A stretch of 64,000 bases of DNA from Sporodiniella umbellata. Taxonomy: Eukaryota; Mucoromycota; Mucoromycetes; Mucorales; Rhizopodaceae. Of this stretch, positions 22,775-33,722 are shown one piece after another (positions within the stretch are counted from its first letter, which is position 1; every line of letters starts with the position of its first letter). The position numbers and the translations under genes were made by a program. The notes under the pieces were generated by a model. The model saw only the letters and a list, made by a program, of their open reading frames with translations. It did not search any database and was not told the origin of the DNA. The stretch spans positions 186,001-250,000 of the forward strand of contig JAIXMR010000007.1 of the NCBI GenBank assembly GCA_025677835.1, given 5' to 3'.

Positions 22775-23128
22775 AAAGTTGTCATTCTCGGGTCAATCTG
22801 TACAACCACGCTCTTCTCATGTTTTCCTTTTGGTTTCTAATTACAATAGGTTTGTCTATCGATTTTTTTTTTTTTTGAGGTACCGAAGCCTCTTTAAAAA
22901 TGGAAGGCCTGTCAAAAATAACTAAATAGGGTAATTCTGTTTCACACTGTCCAAAATGACAGAATATTGACTTCACAAACCACCAAGCAGTAGGACAACG
23001 TCAAGATGCAATTTTAGGTTGGATGATCGATTTCTGGCCGTACTTTTTGACTACTGCATTTAGAAGCAAGTACAACTTTATTACCTAAGCGTTTTGATAG
23101 ATCGACTTTGTTATCTTTCTCGTTTTGT

Positions 23129-23171
<43 letters not shown>

Positions 23172-24697
23172 ATCGATGGGCAAAAAAAACATGCGCTGAC
23201 AGCTTTCATTTCAAAAAAGGGAGTTCTTGCCCTTCACATCGTAGGGGCGTTGGTGTAACGCACATGGAGAGCGTCGTGCTCTTTTTTAGGAACACGTCGA
23301 GAAATAAAAAAAAAAAGCAATTTAAATATATCTTGTTTTGGACAAGACAATATTCATCCCATTTTCATCCATAAATTTTACATAAACCCCCTATTTTTCT
23401 CTTTTTTTCTTTGCTCTTTTACGGTTTTTTTTTATTTTATCTTGTGTGGATATTCACATAGTCATTTTAAAATCTGCGTGGTTTCTGGATTTGAAAAAAA
23501 CCTAAATCACTTCTTTTTCTCTCAGGAAATACATTATGTAGTCATTTCAATCCTTGGAGTTTACTTTTAAAGTCAAGGCATAAGATCAAGCCTAGAGCTG
23601 TGGTTTTTTTTTTTTGTGCTTTCCCGCCAAAAAGATTAAGCAGTGAGTCGCGACAGAACTAGAGTCGTATTACCAACCGAAACAAGTCTTTTTCCATCTT
23701 AAAATCAGTTGAATAAGAAACTGTCATCTAATTTGGAGCGGAAAAGACATAAGGCATTGATTATACTTATCTAAAAAAAAAAAAATCTAAATATACATAG
23801 GGTCCCGATCATTTTGGACGCCAGGAGATCGGGCTAATCACTTTCAAACCTCAATAGATTCCTTTGACCAAGTCCATATGCGTAAATATACAGGGTTGAT
23901 ATAAGACTTTTTTCTTTTTCTTTTTTTCTTTGGTTTGGAATGACTGAAGCTACAGAAAGCATATACAACCAAACTAACCATCGAATCAGTCTCGTTAATT
24001 AACATATGCTGCGAATAATCCTATAGATAAAGTGCAGCACCTTTTTATTCTTGGCCTCTTTATTTTTACTCAGCGGGCTACTGCCTACACGAAAACGAAG
24101 CCTCTTATAAGATGCAACCTTGAGTGAAAATGCATTACCTTTACTAAATTTGCTGACAATGTTAATCAAAAAAGTCAGCTTGACTGGCTGTACTGCATTG
24201 CTGAATTTGGCCTGTGTCTTATGTGAGTCTCCTGCCTATAGTATATCTACCTGCAAACCCTTCCCTCTGTCATGTTTTTGAAATCTTAAGTAAAAACACT
24301 GATGCTGATTTCCCTTGCCACGACTCTCAACTTGCAATTGACGGTAAATTCATATTGAACAGGGCAGCCTGTTCAAGTTGGCAGAGAAAGCCAATCTGAA
24401 AAGAAGTGCTTGGCTCTTTTACATCAATCAAAAACGCGGAATAATTTGTGTTTGAATGAATGCGCCAACCGATTGCTCACAAAACGCGGGATTACTAAAT
24501 ACAGAGAAAGCTTTTCCCCACCCTTCTCAACAATGGACTGCGTTTCAATTCGTGGCCCAGAGACGACAATGTCCTTGAAGCGAGGTAACGTGCTGTATTT
24601 CAATTTATGACATCATACATACTTTGGTAGAAAGAGATAGCCATGATTACTTTTTTCTCTTTTTCTTTTTGTTTATTCCACTTTAAAGTAAGTAAAA
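22775..24697. other. Gene-poor region with a 41-T run
   Basis: No convincing coding frame. It contains the 41-base T run (23130-23170) and a 7-bp perfect inverted repeat at 23804-23833. Open frames such as 24214-24399 and 24410-24610 have no recognisable content and no splice continuation that I could support. Confidence 0.5.
23130..23170. repeat. 41-base T homopolymer
   Basis: The longest pure homopolymer in the window. Its true length is uncertain because such runs are error-prone in sequencing. Confidence 0.85.
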
Positions 24698-24745
24698 ATG
24701 ACAACGATCACCACAAAGTATTCATTAAAGGTCGGCAGAGTATAG
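24698..24745 (+). promoter_or_regulatory. Upstream ORF of the 24755 gene
   Basis: ATG at 24698 opens a 15-residue frame (MTTITTKYSLKVGRV) whose TAG ends nine bases before the main ATG at 24755. If it is in the transcript, ribosomes would meet it first, so it may set translation of the downstream protein. The transcript start is not known. Confidence 0.4.
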
Positions 24746-24754
24746 AAATCCGCC

Positions 24755-25077
24755 ATGGCTACTCCCAGCGAATCAGGGCAAGAAACTCCCTCCAAAGAAT
24801 TTTCTCGTCTTGACACATTTGTCAACGCTGCACCCGGAAGAGAATACACAATCGACCAAAAAAATCAAGAGCTCTGCAGACTAGGCCCAGAGGGTCAACA
24901 GGACTGCGTGAAGTTAAACTTAGACTGTAAGGATTGAACAGAAAATAAAGCGAAGCTGTCTCTCACATTGACTCTATTGCAGATACCCAAATGTTTTCAG
25001 AAATGCAAAAACTTGGTTTCTTTTGTGCCTTGCCTATGGATCCAAAGAAAACCCACATGGAATGCCGAAGAGTGTAA
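24755..25077 (+). CDS. Small conserved-looking protein with CX9C and CX12C pairs
   Basis: Two exons, 24755-24926 and 24983-25077, sum to 267 nt (88 residues); donor GTAAGG, acceptor TTGCAG. The start MATPSESGQETPSKEF has a strong context (CCGCCATGG). The second half holds two Cys pairs: C-x9-C (CRLGPEGQQDC) and C-x12-C (CALPMDPKKTHMEC), separated by a helical stretch. Twin Cys pairs recall small mitochondrial intermembrane-space proteins, but the second spacing is not CX9C, so this is only a suggestion. No signal peptide or membrane segment. A uORF ends just upstream; an AATAAA-like signal follows the stop. Family not recognised. Confidence 0.65.
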
Positions 25078-25951
25078 AAAATAAATGAAGCCCCTTCTCT
25101 TGGGTCTCTAAACCAATTTATTACAACCTACCTTTCTTTCTTTACCGTACCTTATTGTTCATCCTCAAAAAATAATATTTGCTTTACGCTGTACTACCTT
25201 TTAATTCAGGGATGATGTAGTTCTCAGGTACATAGTATGTGACTTTTTCTTTCACCAGGTGCTTTTTTTTTTGCTCCGCACTCAATAAAGAGTATTCTGG
25301 GTTTTGAAAATGGGTGTCTCTATTTGTATAGCCTTCAGAAAACAACGTTTACAGGGTTGAGATGGGCTCTTATTGATCTAGCCGCCTAAACGCTTAACGA
25401 ATAACAATGTTTGAATCCCCAAAGGATCTTGCTCATATCAAATAATAAATTTTCTTCCACGAATGAATTTCATATTCAGCTTAAATACTGTCGTGTAGCA
25501 CTGACGCTTTTCTGTCTACTTTTTTTTTCATTTGTTTCAAAGCAGGGCTTTGATTTATCCTCCATTCAACTTCTTAGACAATTGTCTTCCTTTTGATAGA
25601 ACTCTGTCCTCTGGTAAATGCTTTTTTTTTATTTAAGTTGATAGTAATCGTGTCCAATCTTTCCAAACGACGTTCTTTATAGAAATCGTATTAAAAACCA
25701 GGATGCTGAGAACAGAGGCAATTCGCCCATATTATTTAGAAACCCAGTAAATCATCGACTCTGCAGTTTTTTTTTTTATTATGGACCTATATCACGTGGA
25801 CTACAACAATGCTCTCCCAAATTCAGATGCCGATAAAAAAACACAATTTTATTACCTGAATTAAGCAAGTTTTTTTTTTTTTTTCTAAACAGAAAGCGAC
25901 TTGTCTTTAAATAAATCAATACAAAAAGAAAGAAAGCAACTAGAAATACAA
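25078..25951. other. Intergenic region before the HOOK gene
   Basis: AT-rich, with T runs (for example 25871-25884). No supported gene. It holds the 3' end of the 24755 gene and the promoter of the Hook gene. Confidence 0.45.
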
Positions 25952-28900
25952 ATGATGAGACTACCTGATCCATCAGAAGTCGACCCTGCAGAAGCCAGTC
26001 AAATAGCTGCTTGTGTAGAATGGGTAATTTTACTTTATTCTTGCCAAAAAAAAGTGTTCATTTCTTTTCTCTGTAGATAAACTCATTAGACAGCATTTCA
26101 CACTCTATTTCCCATATATCCGAACTTTCAGACGGCATCGTTCTTTTTGAAGTTCTTTCCAACATGTAAATCACATTCTATAACAGGCCATGGACTTTGA
26201 ATACTAATTGTTCTATTAAGTGATCACAAGTGGTTCAAATTGATTCGTTCTGCCGACGTGGGAGATAATTGGGTATTCAAAATCAACAATCTCAAGAAAC
26301 TTTACAAGATCATCTCTCGTTACTACGAAGATGTTCTCGGTTATATTTTTTCTCATTTCCCTGCTGTCAATTTGACAGCGATTGCCAAAGAGTCCGATGC
26401 GACTGAACTACTTAAGCTATGTAAACTGGTTGTGTTCATTGCTGTCTTGTGTGCCGATAATGAAGCTTACATTCAAAAGATTCAAAAGTTATCACCTACA
26501 AGTCAACAACAGCTTATGCACATCATTGATGAAGTAAAGTAAAGCAAAAAAAAAAAAAAAAAAGAGGCGAAAGATAAACCTTGTATCTCCTTTGCACTCT
26601 TTTTTCTTCTTTATTTCTCTTTCAGGTATCCAGTTGACACGCATGCTTTTTTTTTTTTTTAGACAATGAAGTTTGCTCATGGAACAACACAAGAGTATGA
26701 ATCACAGCAATCCTCAGCAAATTATACCCCTCGTAGCTCTTATGCAGACGATGGATCTTATCAAAGCGAATTGGTCAGAATATCCAGAGAAAAAGAAGAG
26801 CTTGAATCACAAAACCGACAGTTAATCAATAAGAACTCCGAGCTTTTGTCCAAATGCGTAAGTTTCTAGACAAACAAACAAAAAACAAAAAAAAAAAGAA
26901 TAGATGTGAATTGCTCATCTTTTTGTAAACACAGGATAAAATGAATGATGAAAAACAAGATTTACAGGCCAGACTAAAAGATATGGATAAGGCAGTTGAA
27001 AGAGCCAATGAGACAGGCATGTCAGATTTTATCATGAGAACCGAAATCGAGCATTTGAAACAGGATCTGTAAGTAAATACAGCTTTGCATACTCTTTACT
27101 GACATCGTACACAATAGAGAGAGAAGCGAAGATGCAAGACAAGAACAAGAAAGAAAATTGGATGATCAAAACCATCAGATCAAAGATTTGCTTAGAAAGG
27201 TAATCAAACTCATATATAAAAATTGTCTTTATACCAACCTTCTGTTTATTTACTAGAATGAGGAATCTATTAAATACGAAGAACAAGTGGTCACTCTGAA
27301 AGATCAATTGGACGAATACCGTCATACAGCAGAAAAGCTTCAAAAGGCAGAGAATGTCATTGAAAAATACAAAAAAAAATTGGAAGAGTCTGCAGATCTA
27401 AGAAGACAAGTCAAGGTAATGATGATGATAACGACCATTATTATACTGAAATCTCATATCCTTTCCCCCCCTTTTTTTGGTACGTAAAAGTCACTTGAAG
27501 ATCGTAATCAAGGATTGATGGAACACAACCAAAAGCTTGAAGATGAATATGGTGGTCTGATTGCTTTTAAGTCACTAATGGAATCTTATAAAGACCAAGT
27601 GGCAGAGCTTCAGACACAAAATAAAGAGCTAATTAGAGAAAAAAATCGAATTGAATACGATTTTACTCAAGCCAGCAAGAAGCTCGAGCTGATGAACGAT
27701 GAAAGAGTAAGAGATTCGGATCGTATACAAATGTTGGAGGATAGTCTTCAGGAAGCTCAACTTGGAAGTAAGTTTACTTTTTATTTTGAAATGCTAAATT
27801 CTTTTTTTTTTTTTTGTATATATCAAAGTGGGTTCTGGCCTGACTGATAAACCAACTACCAAAAACACAAATACAACCGACCCAGACGAGATGGATCTTG
27901 ATGATATCAACCTGAATGACACTTTGGAAGATTCATTAAAAGAAACAAACGTGATTGAACTGTAAGTGATAACTCAGAAAAAAAAAAAGGAGTCTAACCA
28001 TGCGTTCATATAGCAAACTTGCGAATCGTCGACTCGAACGCCAAGTAAAACAATATCAAGAGGAACAAAAATCAGGTCTTAGTCAAAAAGCAGTTGTACT
28101 CGAAAATCTATTGGGGGACGCCAACCGACTCAAGACGCAGTTTGAAAGAAGTTATATCGAAGTTTCTCAAGAACGAGATATCTTACAGAGTGACATGGCG
28201 CGCATTCGCGAAGGTATACCTGACGCGCTGGTGGACCAGTCCTCCTTGACCCTTTCTTTACGTCTTCATAATCTTGAGCTGGAAAAGGAGATCAAATCGT
28301 TGAGAGAAACCGTGGCCAAGTTGGAGAAGAAGATTGACGAAGGCCGGTTTGGCGATGTGGATGGTGACATGCGTAGCAAGTACCAAGAACTTGAGGAGAA
28401 GTCTAAGCGTCTGGAAGAAGAAACAAAGAAACAGTTAGGGGACATCAACAGGTTGTTGATCGAAAAAGACATTCTCCAAGGCCGTAGTTTGGAGCAAAAC
28501 GATGAACTGAGAGAGCAGCAGAGACTCAACAGTGAGATGAAAGCCTCTTTGGCAAGCTATGCTACTCAAGGCGATGATCCTGTCAGACAACAAAGTGCTC
28601 ATATCCAGCATCAAACCATTCAACTTCAAGAGCAGTTACATGAAGTTCAACTCAAACTCAAAAAAGCTAAGGAGGTAAGTAATTGTCTATAACGACAAAG
28701 ACAGGTTATACTAACTTTTAGTTCTTAGTTTATCAAACAACAAGACAAAATGCTCAAAGAGTCTAGCCTGGGTGAAGGTAGTGGTCACTTTGATGAAGCC
28801 ATTACATCCCTTAAAGCTGAAGTTTCACTTCGCGATGAAGAAAACGAAAAATTGAAAAAGCAAGTTCATGAAATCCGTCTTCAATCCCGTCGCGAGCAAC

Positions 28901-29031
28901 AATTGATTATGTCTGCATGGTACGATATGTCCAGAAGAGTAAACAAAGAGATTGTCAATACAAAATCTCAACCTGTCTCATGGCTTGGACAACAAAGACT
29001 CACTTTGGATAACCAACTTAGAAGACGTTAA
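25952..29031 (+). CDS. HOOK: Hook family dynein adaptor
   Basis: Links dynein to early endosomes in filamentous fungi (family knowledge: HookA, Hok1). The start is ATG at 25952 (or the next codon), MMRLPDPSEVDPAEASQI; upstream the frame reads through A-rich sequence. The N-terminal Hook (calponin-homology-like) domain spans WINSLDSISHSISHI, VGDNWVFKINNLKKLYKII and LLKLCKLVVFIAVLCADNEA. A long multi-exon coiled coil follows (for example LRKNEESIKYEEQ-like stretches, KLANRRLERQVKQYQEEQ). The C-terminus, MSAWYDMSRRVNKEI then SWLGQQRLTLDNQLRRR, matches the fungal Hook C-terminal block that binds the cargo complex. At least nine introns, one with an A17 run and one whose T run ends at the acceptor. 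Convergent with the Rho GEF, only 70 bases away. Confidence 0.9.
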
Positions 29032-29101
29032 AATAATTTATTTTAAAAGGGAAAATTAAAAAAAAAAAGAGAAACAATTTTTTTTTTTTTTTTTTTTTTT
29101 T
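29032..29101. terminator. Compact convergent gene end with A and T runs
   Basis: Only 70 bases separate the HOOK and Rho GEF stop codons. They hold an A run and then about 26 T (29078-29103), the mirror image needed for A-rich 3' ends on each strand. A shared bidirectional termination region is inferred. Confidence 0.5.
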
Positions 29102-32100
29102 TTAATGTTTATTTTTTATACCAAAGATGATTTCACTTCCTGTTCTTTGCTCATCTTCTTTTGCACAATAAATAGTTGTATCTAAATTCCCGTTGGGTTG
29201 TAGGCACCGTATATTGTTTCCGGGTATGACTTGTATAAGTTTGCCCTAATGGAAAATACAGGTTATCAAACAAAAACATTTTCCTTTGAGCTTACAGTAT
29301 CAGAGTGTCTTATCTCTACAAAAGTAGGGTCAAAGGCCAGTATGTAAGGATAGTGAAAAGCAAACGAACTCGGTTGACCTTCCCAACATATCATCCAGTC
29401 AGGGTTGATTCGTCTTCCTTTTCTGTCTATACAAAAAGCAATTTCTAACTCTAGAATAAGAACACGACCAATCAAGTGTGCATATCTATGCTTACCATTA
29501 TAGCATAGCAAGATATTTCCGTTTGGGCATTTGAACATAGAAATAGGTCTCAAAGCCTCTCGTTGTTTGATAAAGTAGTGGCTTTCGTCATTTGGGTCCA
29601 ATACACCTAATTCAACTCAGTAATTGAATATCTACATATGTATATATATGAACCACTAGGCTTACTTTGAACATTGGCAGATCCAATGTCTACCATTTGA
29701 AATCCTTTTGCGCTTCCAACGCATATAACGTTTTTAAAAAACTGTATAGAAGTTGCTTCTCCCGGCATATAGAGATCTTTAAACAAGTATAAGCCATCTG
29801 CTGTACCTACATTTGTAAAAACGCCTGTGCTCTTATTTGTTTTTTTCTTTTTCACATCCATTGTACTTGTTTTAGGTTCCAAAACACGAATGGTGGATGT
29901 CATGGCGTTGTATTTTACAAAACAAATAAAAGTTCTCTCTACCAAGCGATCGGCAAACGTAGTTTTGTCACACACTTTACCTGTCTTGAAGAAAGAGACA
30001 TTACTACTGATTTTTTTTAAAGATAATTCAGTGGGATTGGCTTTAGATGCTGTTTTGGCTTCGTTGATGAGCGTATCTTGCAATAGCAAAGTATTTAGAC
30101 AGCATGAATATAGCACTTTATCAGCCAAGATTAAAATAATGTTCAAATCTTCAAGAATATCAATTTGAGACACCTTATTCATATAGAGTGCGCGTTTAAA
30201 GTCGTCTTTTTGTTCGATTTCAATTGAGTTAAAATATATTCCATGGTCGCATCCGATAAACAGGAATTTTTGGTACGAAGCAGCACAGTTCACTTTAAAG
30301 AACGTGCTAAAAAACTGGCTACTCACTTCAACTGTATCAAAAAGCAGTACTTCTTGCGCGTGAGATCGTTTATGACTTTCAATGGTATCTAACCACTTCT
30401 TTTGACTAGCCAAAGTGGATGCACAAAGCGTGAGAGGACCTGATCCATTTCGTCCAAGATGATTAAAGCATATGGGGTATCTGGTTTTTTGGCTGTTGCT
30501 TCCAACAGACGAGGTAGAATAAGAAGGTGAAGGAAACATTGTGTCACTACCATTGCTTAAAGAATAAGGCAGTATCGAACTCAATCGTTTGTTTTGATCA
30601 GGAACAGAGGTTAAAAGTAAAGCCAAAGGTATAGGCTTTATGAAAAGAAAAGTAAGTTGCGTTTTTCTTGTATATGTGTGTATATATTTTTTTTTTCAAA
30701 AAAAAAATAGTACCTTTCTATATAGTTTGTATTTTTCTACCTGATCACAGTATTTTGATTTAATAAGTAAAAGACAATGATCCAATACATAAACGTGAAT
30801 TTCTGATGACTCGGATGTATTGTTGGGTCCTTTTTTAAGTTTTCCTTTAAGTATAATACGTCGATGCTCTGCTAATAAGTCTAAACCCTTCTTTTTTTTT
30901 TGGTTAAACATATTTGTTTTAGGCCATAGGAAAAACAAAACCTACTTTCTGAGGACAGTCAACACTAGGATCTGAAAGTCTTTCATTAAGGATTTGTAAA
31001 CTGAATCTATTTTCTGTATGACCCGATTTTTCGTTAACACAAGCCAAAAACTGCTTTATCTTTTCTATAACTTGAGGTAAGCTTTCATGATCTGGGTGGT
31101 TTCTAGGTGTATTTTTTAATATCTCTTTCAGAAGTAAATTATAGCGGCCCAGCCGTGTAGTAGGCTTTGTCAAGTAGCCGTTCAACTCCAGTTTTCGAGA
31201 TTCGGGCAGTCTTTCAATATGCTAATCACCATATAAGCCTTCTTTAAAACGCACGGCCTGTATTATCTTTACCTCAACAAGCTTGGCAAAGGCAGGATTT
31301 ATCGATTTTTCAGTCTCTAAAGTGTGTTTCCCTATACATTGATGCTCTCCATAAGTCACAAAAGGCTCAAACGACCAGACGTGCTTTAAGAGTATGTGAC
31401 CAATTTGGTCTATCAAGGGATGTTTGGATTGATAAAGCAATAAATCCTGAACGAGCAGCTCATTAGTTTTTCTAACTTCAGACAGATTCCAGAATAAATC
31501 CTTTATAAACTGATCTCGCCTTTCTTTTGGAATATAGTCATTATCTTTGAGTGTAGATATCCAATACTTTTTAATAAAAAATAAGTAGCTATCATGATGA
31601 AAGTTGGCTTAGCTTACTTTCTCTACGTAATTTAAATCGTTTACAAAATCTTGTTCAGTATAAATAAGTTCAAAAATATTTTCTTGACGGCATCTTTCCT
31701 GAGAAGACACTTTGCTAGAGATCAGCTTTGGAACTGTGTGTAACCATAACCGGTCTTCCTTTATATGTTGATAGGGTGTTTAGACAAGAAAAGAAAAATA
31801 CTTTTAACTAACCATACCCTTTTTTCCATAGTCAAAGAGTTTTGACTAACGGATCTTGCCAATTTCAATTGCCCCTCCTCAATTATTCCTGTATCCTATT
31901 ATTTTGAATATGTAAGGTACGTATTGACTGTAGTTTGAGGTTTTGTACAACTTGGTTTTACCTCTTGATGTTTTTTGGGGCACGACAGGCTATAGCATGC
32001 ATTACTCGCAGTACAAGTGGGCGAATAGCACCGAGTTAGAGCAGTGAAAATTCCGTTGGGTAGTCCAATTGCCTTGGGCTCTTTTTTTAATCCTATCAGC

Positions 32101-33053
32101 TTTTTTTTTGGTAATTCGGCAATACTTTTGAATTGGTATAGTTCAGTATCCGAGTCTCTTAGTCTATGCTCGTAGTTCACATCATGAAAGTATCTTTGGT
32201 GATCCAAAGCACGGCCAACCAACAGCGCTAGGTCTCTGTCTGTTGTTCTAATGATTGATGCCAACTTGTCCTACGTACACATGGATATATAAGTCAGGAT
32301 AAAGCACATACACAAAAAAACAATTCTGTATAAATGAAATTAAGGTTCTCTTTATCAAAAATAAGGAGTAATAGAGGAAGACAGAAAGAAAAAAAATATA
32401 AAAAATATACTATACCACAGCATCCCGTCCATCAAAAACGTCGTGATAAACAATACTGTTTTTTGATCGATTCCCAACTACCATGCTCTCTTTGAACGAT
32501 TCGGCAACTTTTGAAAGGAGGGCAGGATAGGTACATGTTATTGTAGTAGTAGAAGATTTATGGCGATCAAAGGAGAAGGATTGCGATCTCTCATTTTTGG
32601 ACTGCTGCCTATTTTTTCTATAGAGCGATAATTGATTGACGCCTTCTGCTGATTTTCTTATGGGCCGTGTTAATGTACTAGATGAGCTGGCCCATAGATG
32701 ATCTAGCTGAGCTATAAAGTGTTGGGTAAATGATTAGTATCTTACCGTTTGACAAGCTCCCTAAATTTGTGGGGCCCTTCTACTTTACATTTACTAGGCG
32801 ATAACGTAGAAAGTTTGGCTCGCATTGGTGCCGTGGATTTGGAAAGCTTCAAAAGAAGCTTACTGCTGTTTCTTTTAATCGCATGGTTCTTTTGGTCTTC
32901 ACTATCCAAAACGATCTTTGGTTCCATCCCTATCTCTGGCTCATATAGTGTTGTGTTTCCATCTTCCTGTAGTGTTTTGTTTTCATAGGAGAGATAGTAC
33001 TTGCTACGAATGGCTTCTGCCGGCGTCAAACTTGTTTCGCTACATTCACTCAT
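29102..33053 (-). CDS. ROM2: Rho1 GEF of the Rom2 type (DEP, DH, PH, CNH)
   Basis: Activates Rho1 for cell-wall synthesis and integrity signalling at the membrane (family knowledge). Start ATG at 33053, MSECSETSLTPAEAIRSKYY. Domains in order: disordered N-terminus; DEP domain (DKLASIIRTTDRDLALLVGR, RYFHDVNYEHRLRD); a fungal-specific block with TALTRCYSPTCTASNACYSL; DH domain from DYIPKERRDQFIKDLF to LTKPTTRLGRYNLLLKEIL; PH domain (RRIILKGKLKK to HCLLLIKSK); and the citron homology (CNH) domain from RYPICFNHLG to WEGQPSSFAFHYPYI. The protein ends FGIKNKH. At least seven introns. Either Rom1/2 or Rgf naming would fit. Divergent from the HSPA12-like gene. Confidence 0.92.
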
Positions 33054-33722
33054 ATTTATCTGTATATTAAAACAATACAAAATATAGATTAAAAAAAAAA
33101 AAAAGGTCGCGCTGTAAGTGTTTTATATAGAAAACAAAGTAAAAAAAGAAAGAGCAAGCATCAATAATTTAAAAAAAAAACTTAAAAATATAAAATACAA
33201 AGTACATAAAAAGGGATACGAGGAGGCAAGAAGGGAGAGAAGTGGGAGAAAGAAAATAATCAAATACAATTGTCTTGGCTTTGCAATTTCTTTCATGTTT
33301 CCTTTTTCTTTTACTTTTATTTGTTTGTTTTTTTCCCATAATATGCATGGACTATGTTTTTGCCTATTTACCTTTTCCTTTGCTTGAATAAAAAAAAGGT
33401 AGAGCAAGGAGGCCTTTTACGTAGCGGTGGAACCTTATTGATTATAGAGTTTGATTTCCTGGAATCGACTCAGAAAAGAAGAAAGTTGCACAATAGTAAT
33501 TGATTTTGCTGTAGTACCTCAAATAACGTACACACATACCACATAAATAGTTGCCTTCTGGGAAGACGTTTCTTGACATACAAGATTTCTATTTGTAGGT
33601 GTTTATGGTTACTGTAGCACAGAATGTTCTTTTTTTTTTTTGGGGCGTACAAAAAACAGCGGTGTGTGTGCCTTAGTGTTTTTTCTGTCCCTTCTTTTTG
33701 AATAGAAAAAAAAAAAAGTAGA
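33054..33722. promoter_or_regulatory. Divergent promoter region, Rho GEF / HSPA12-like
   Basis: 669 bases between two divergent start codons, AT-rich, with two overlapping opposite-strand low-complexity frames at 33118-33407 that are not credible genes. The + side ends in an A11 run six bases before the ATG. Confidence 0.45.

Noticed and set aside
25411..25425. GTTTGAATCCCC, similar to a tRNA B box
   Set aside because: No matching A box or cloverleaf can be drawn around it.
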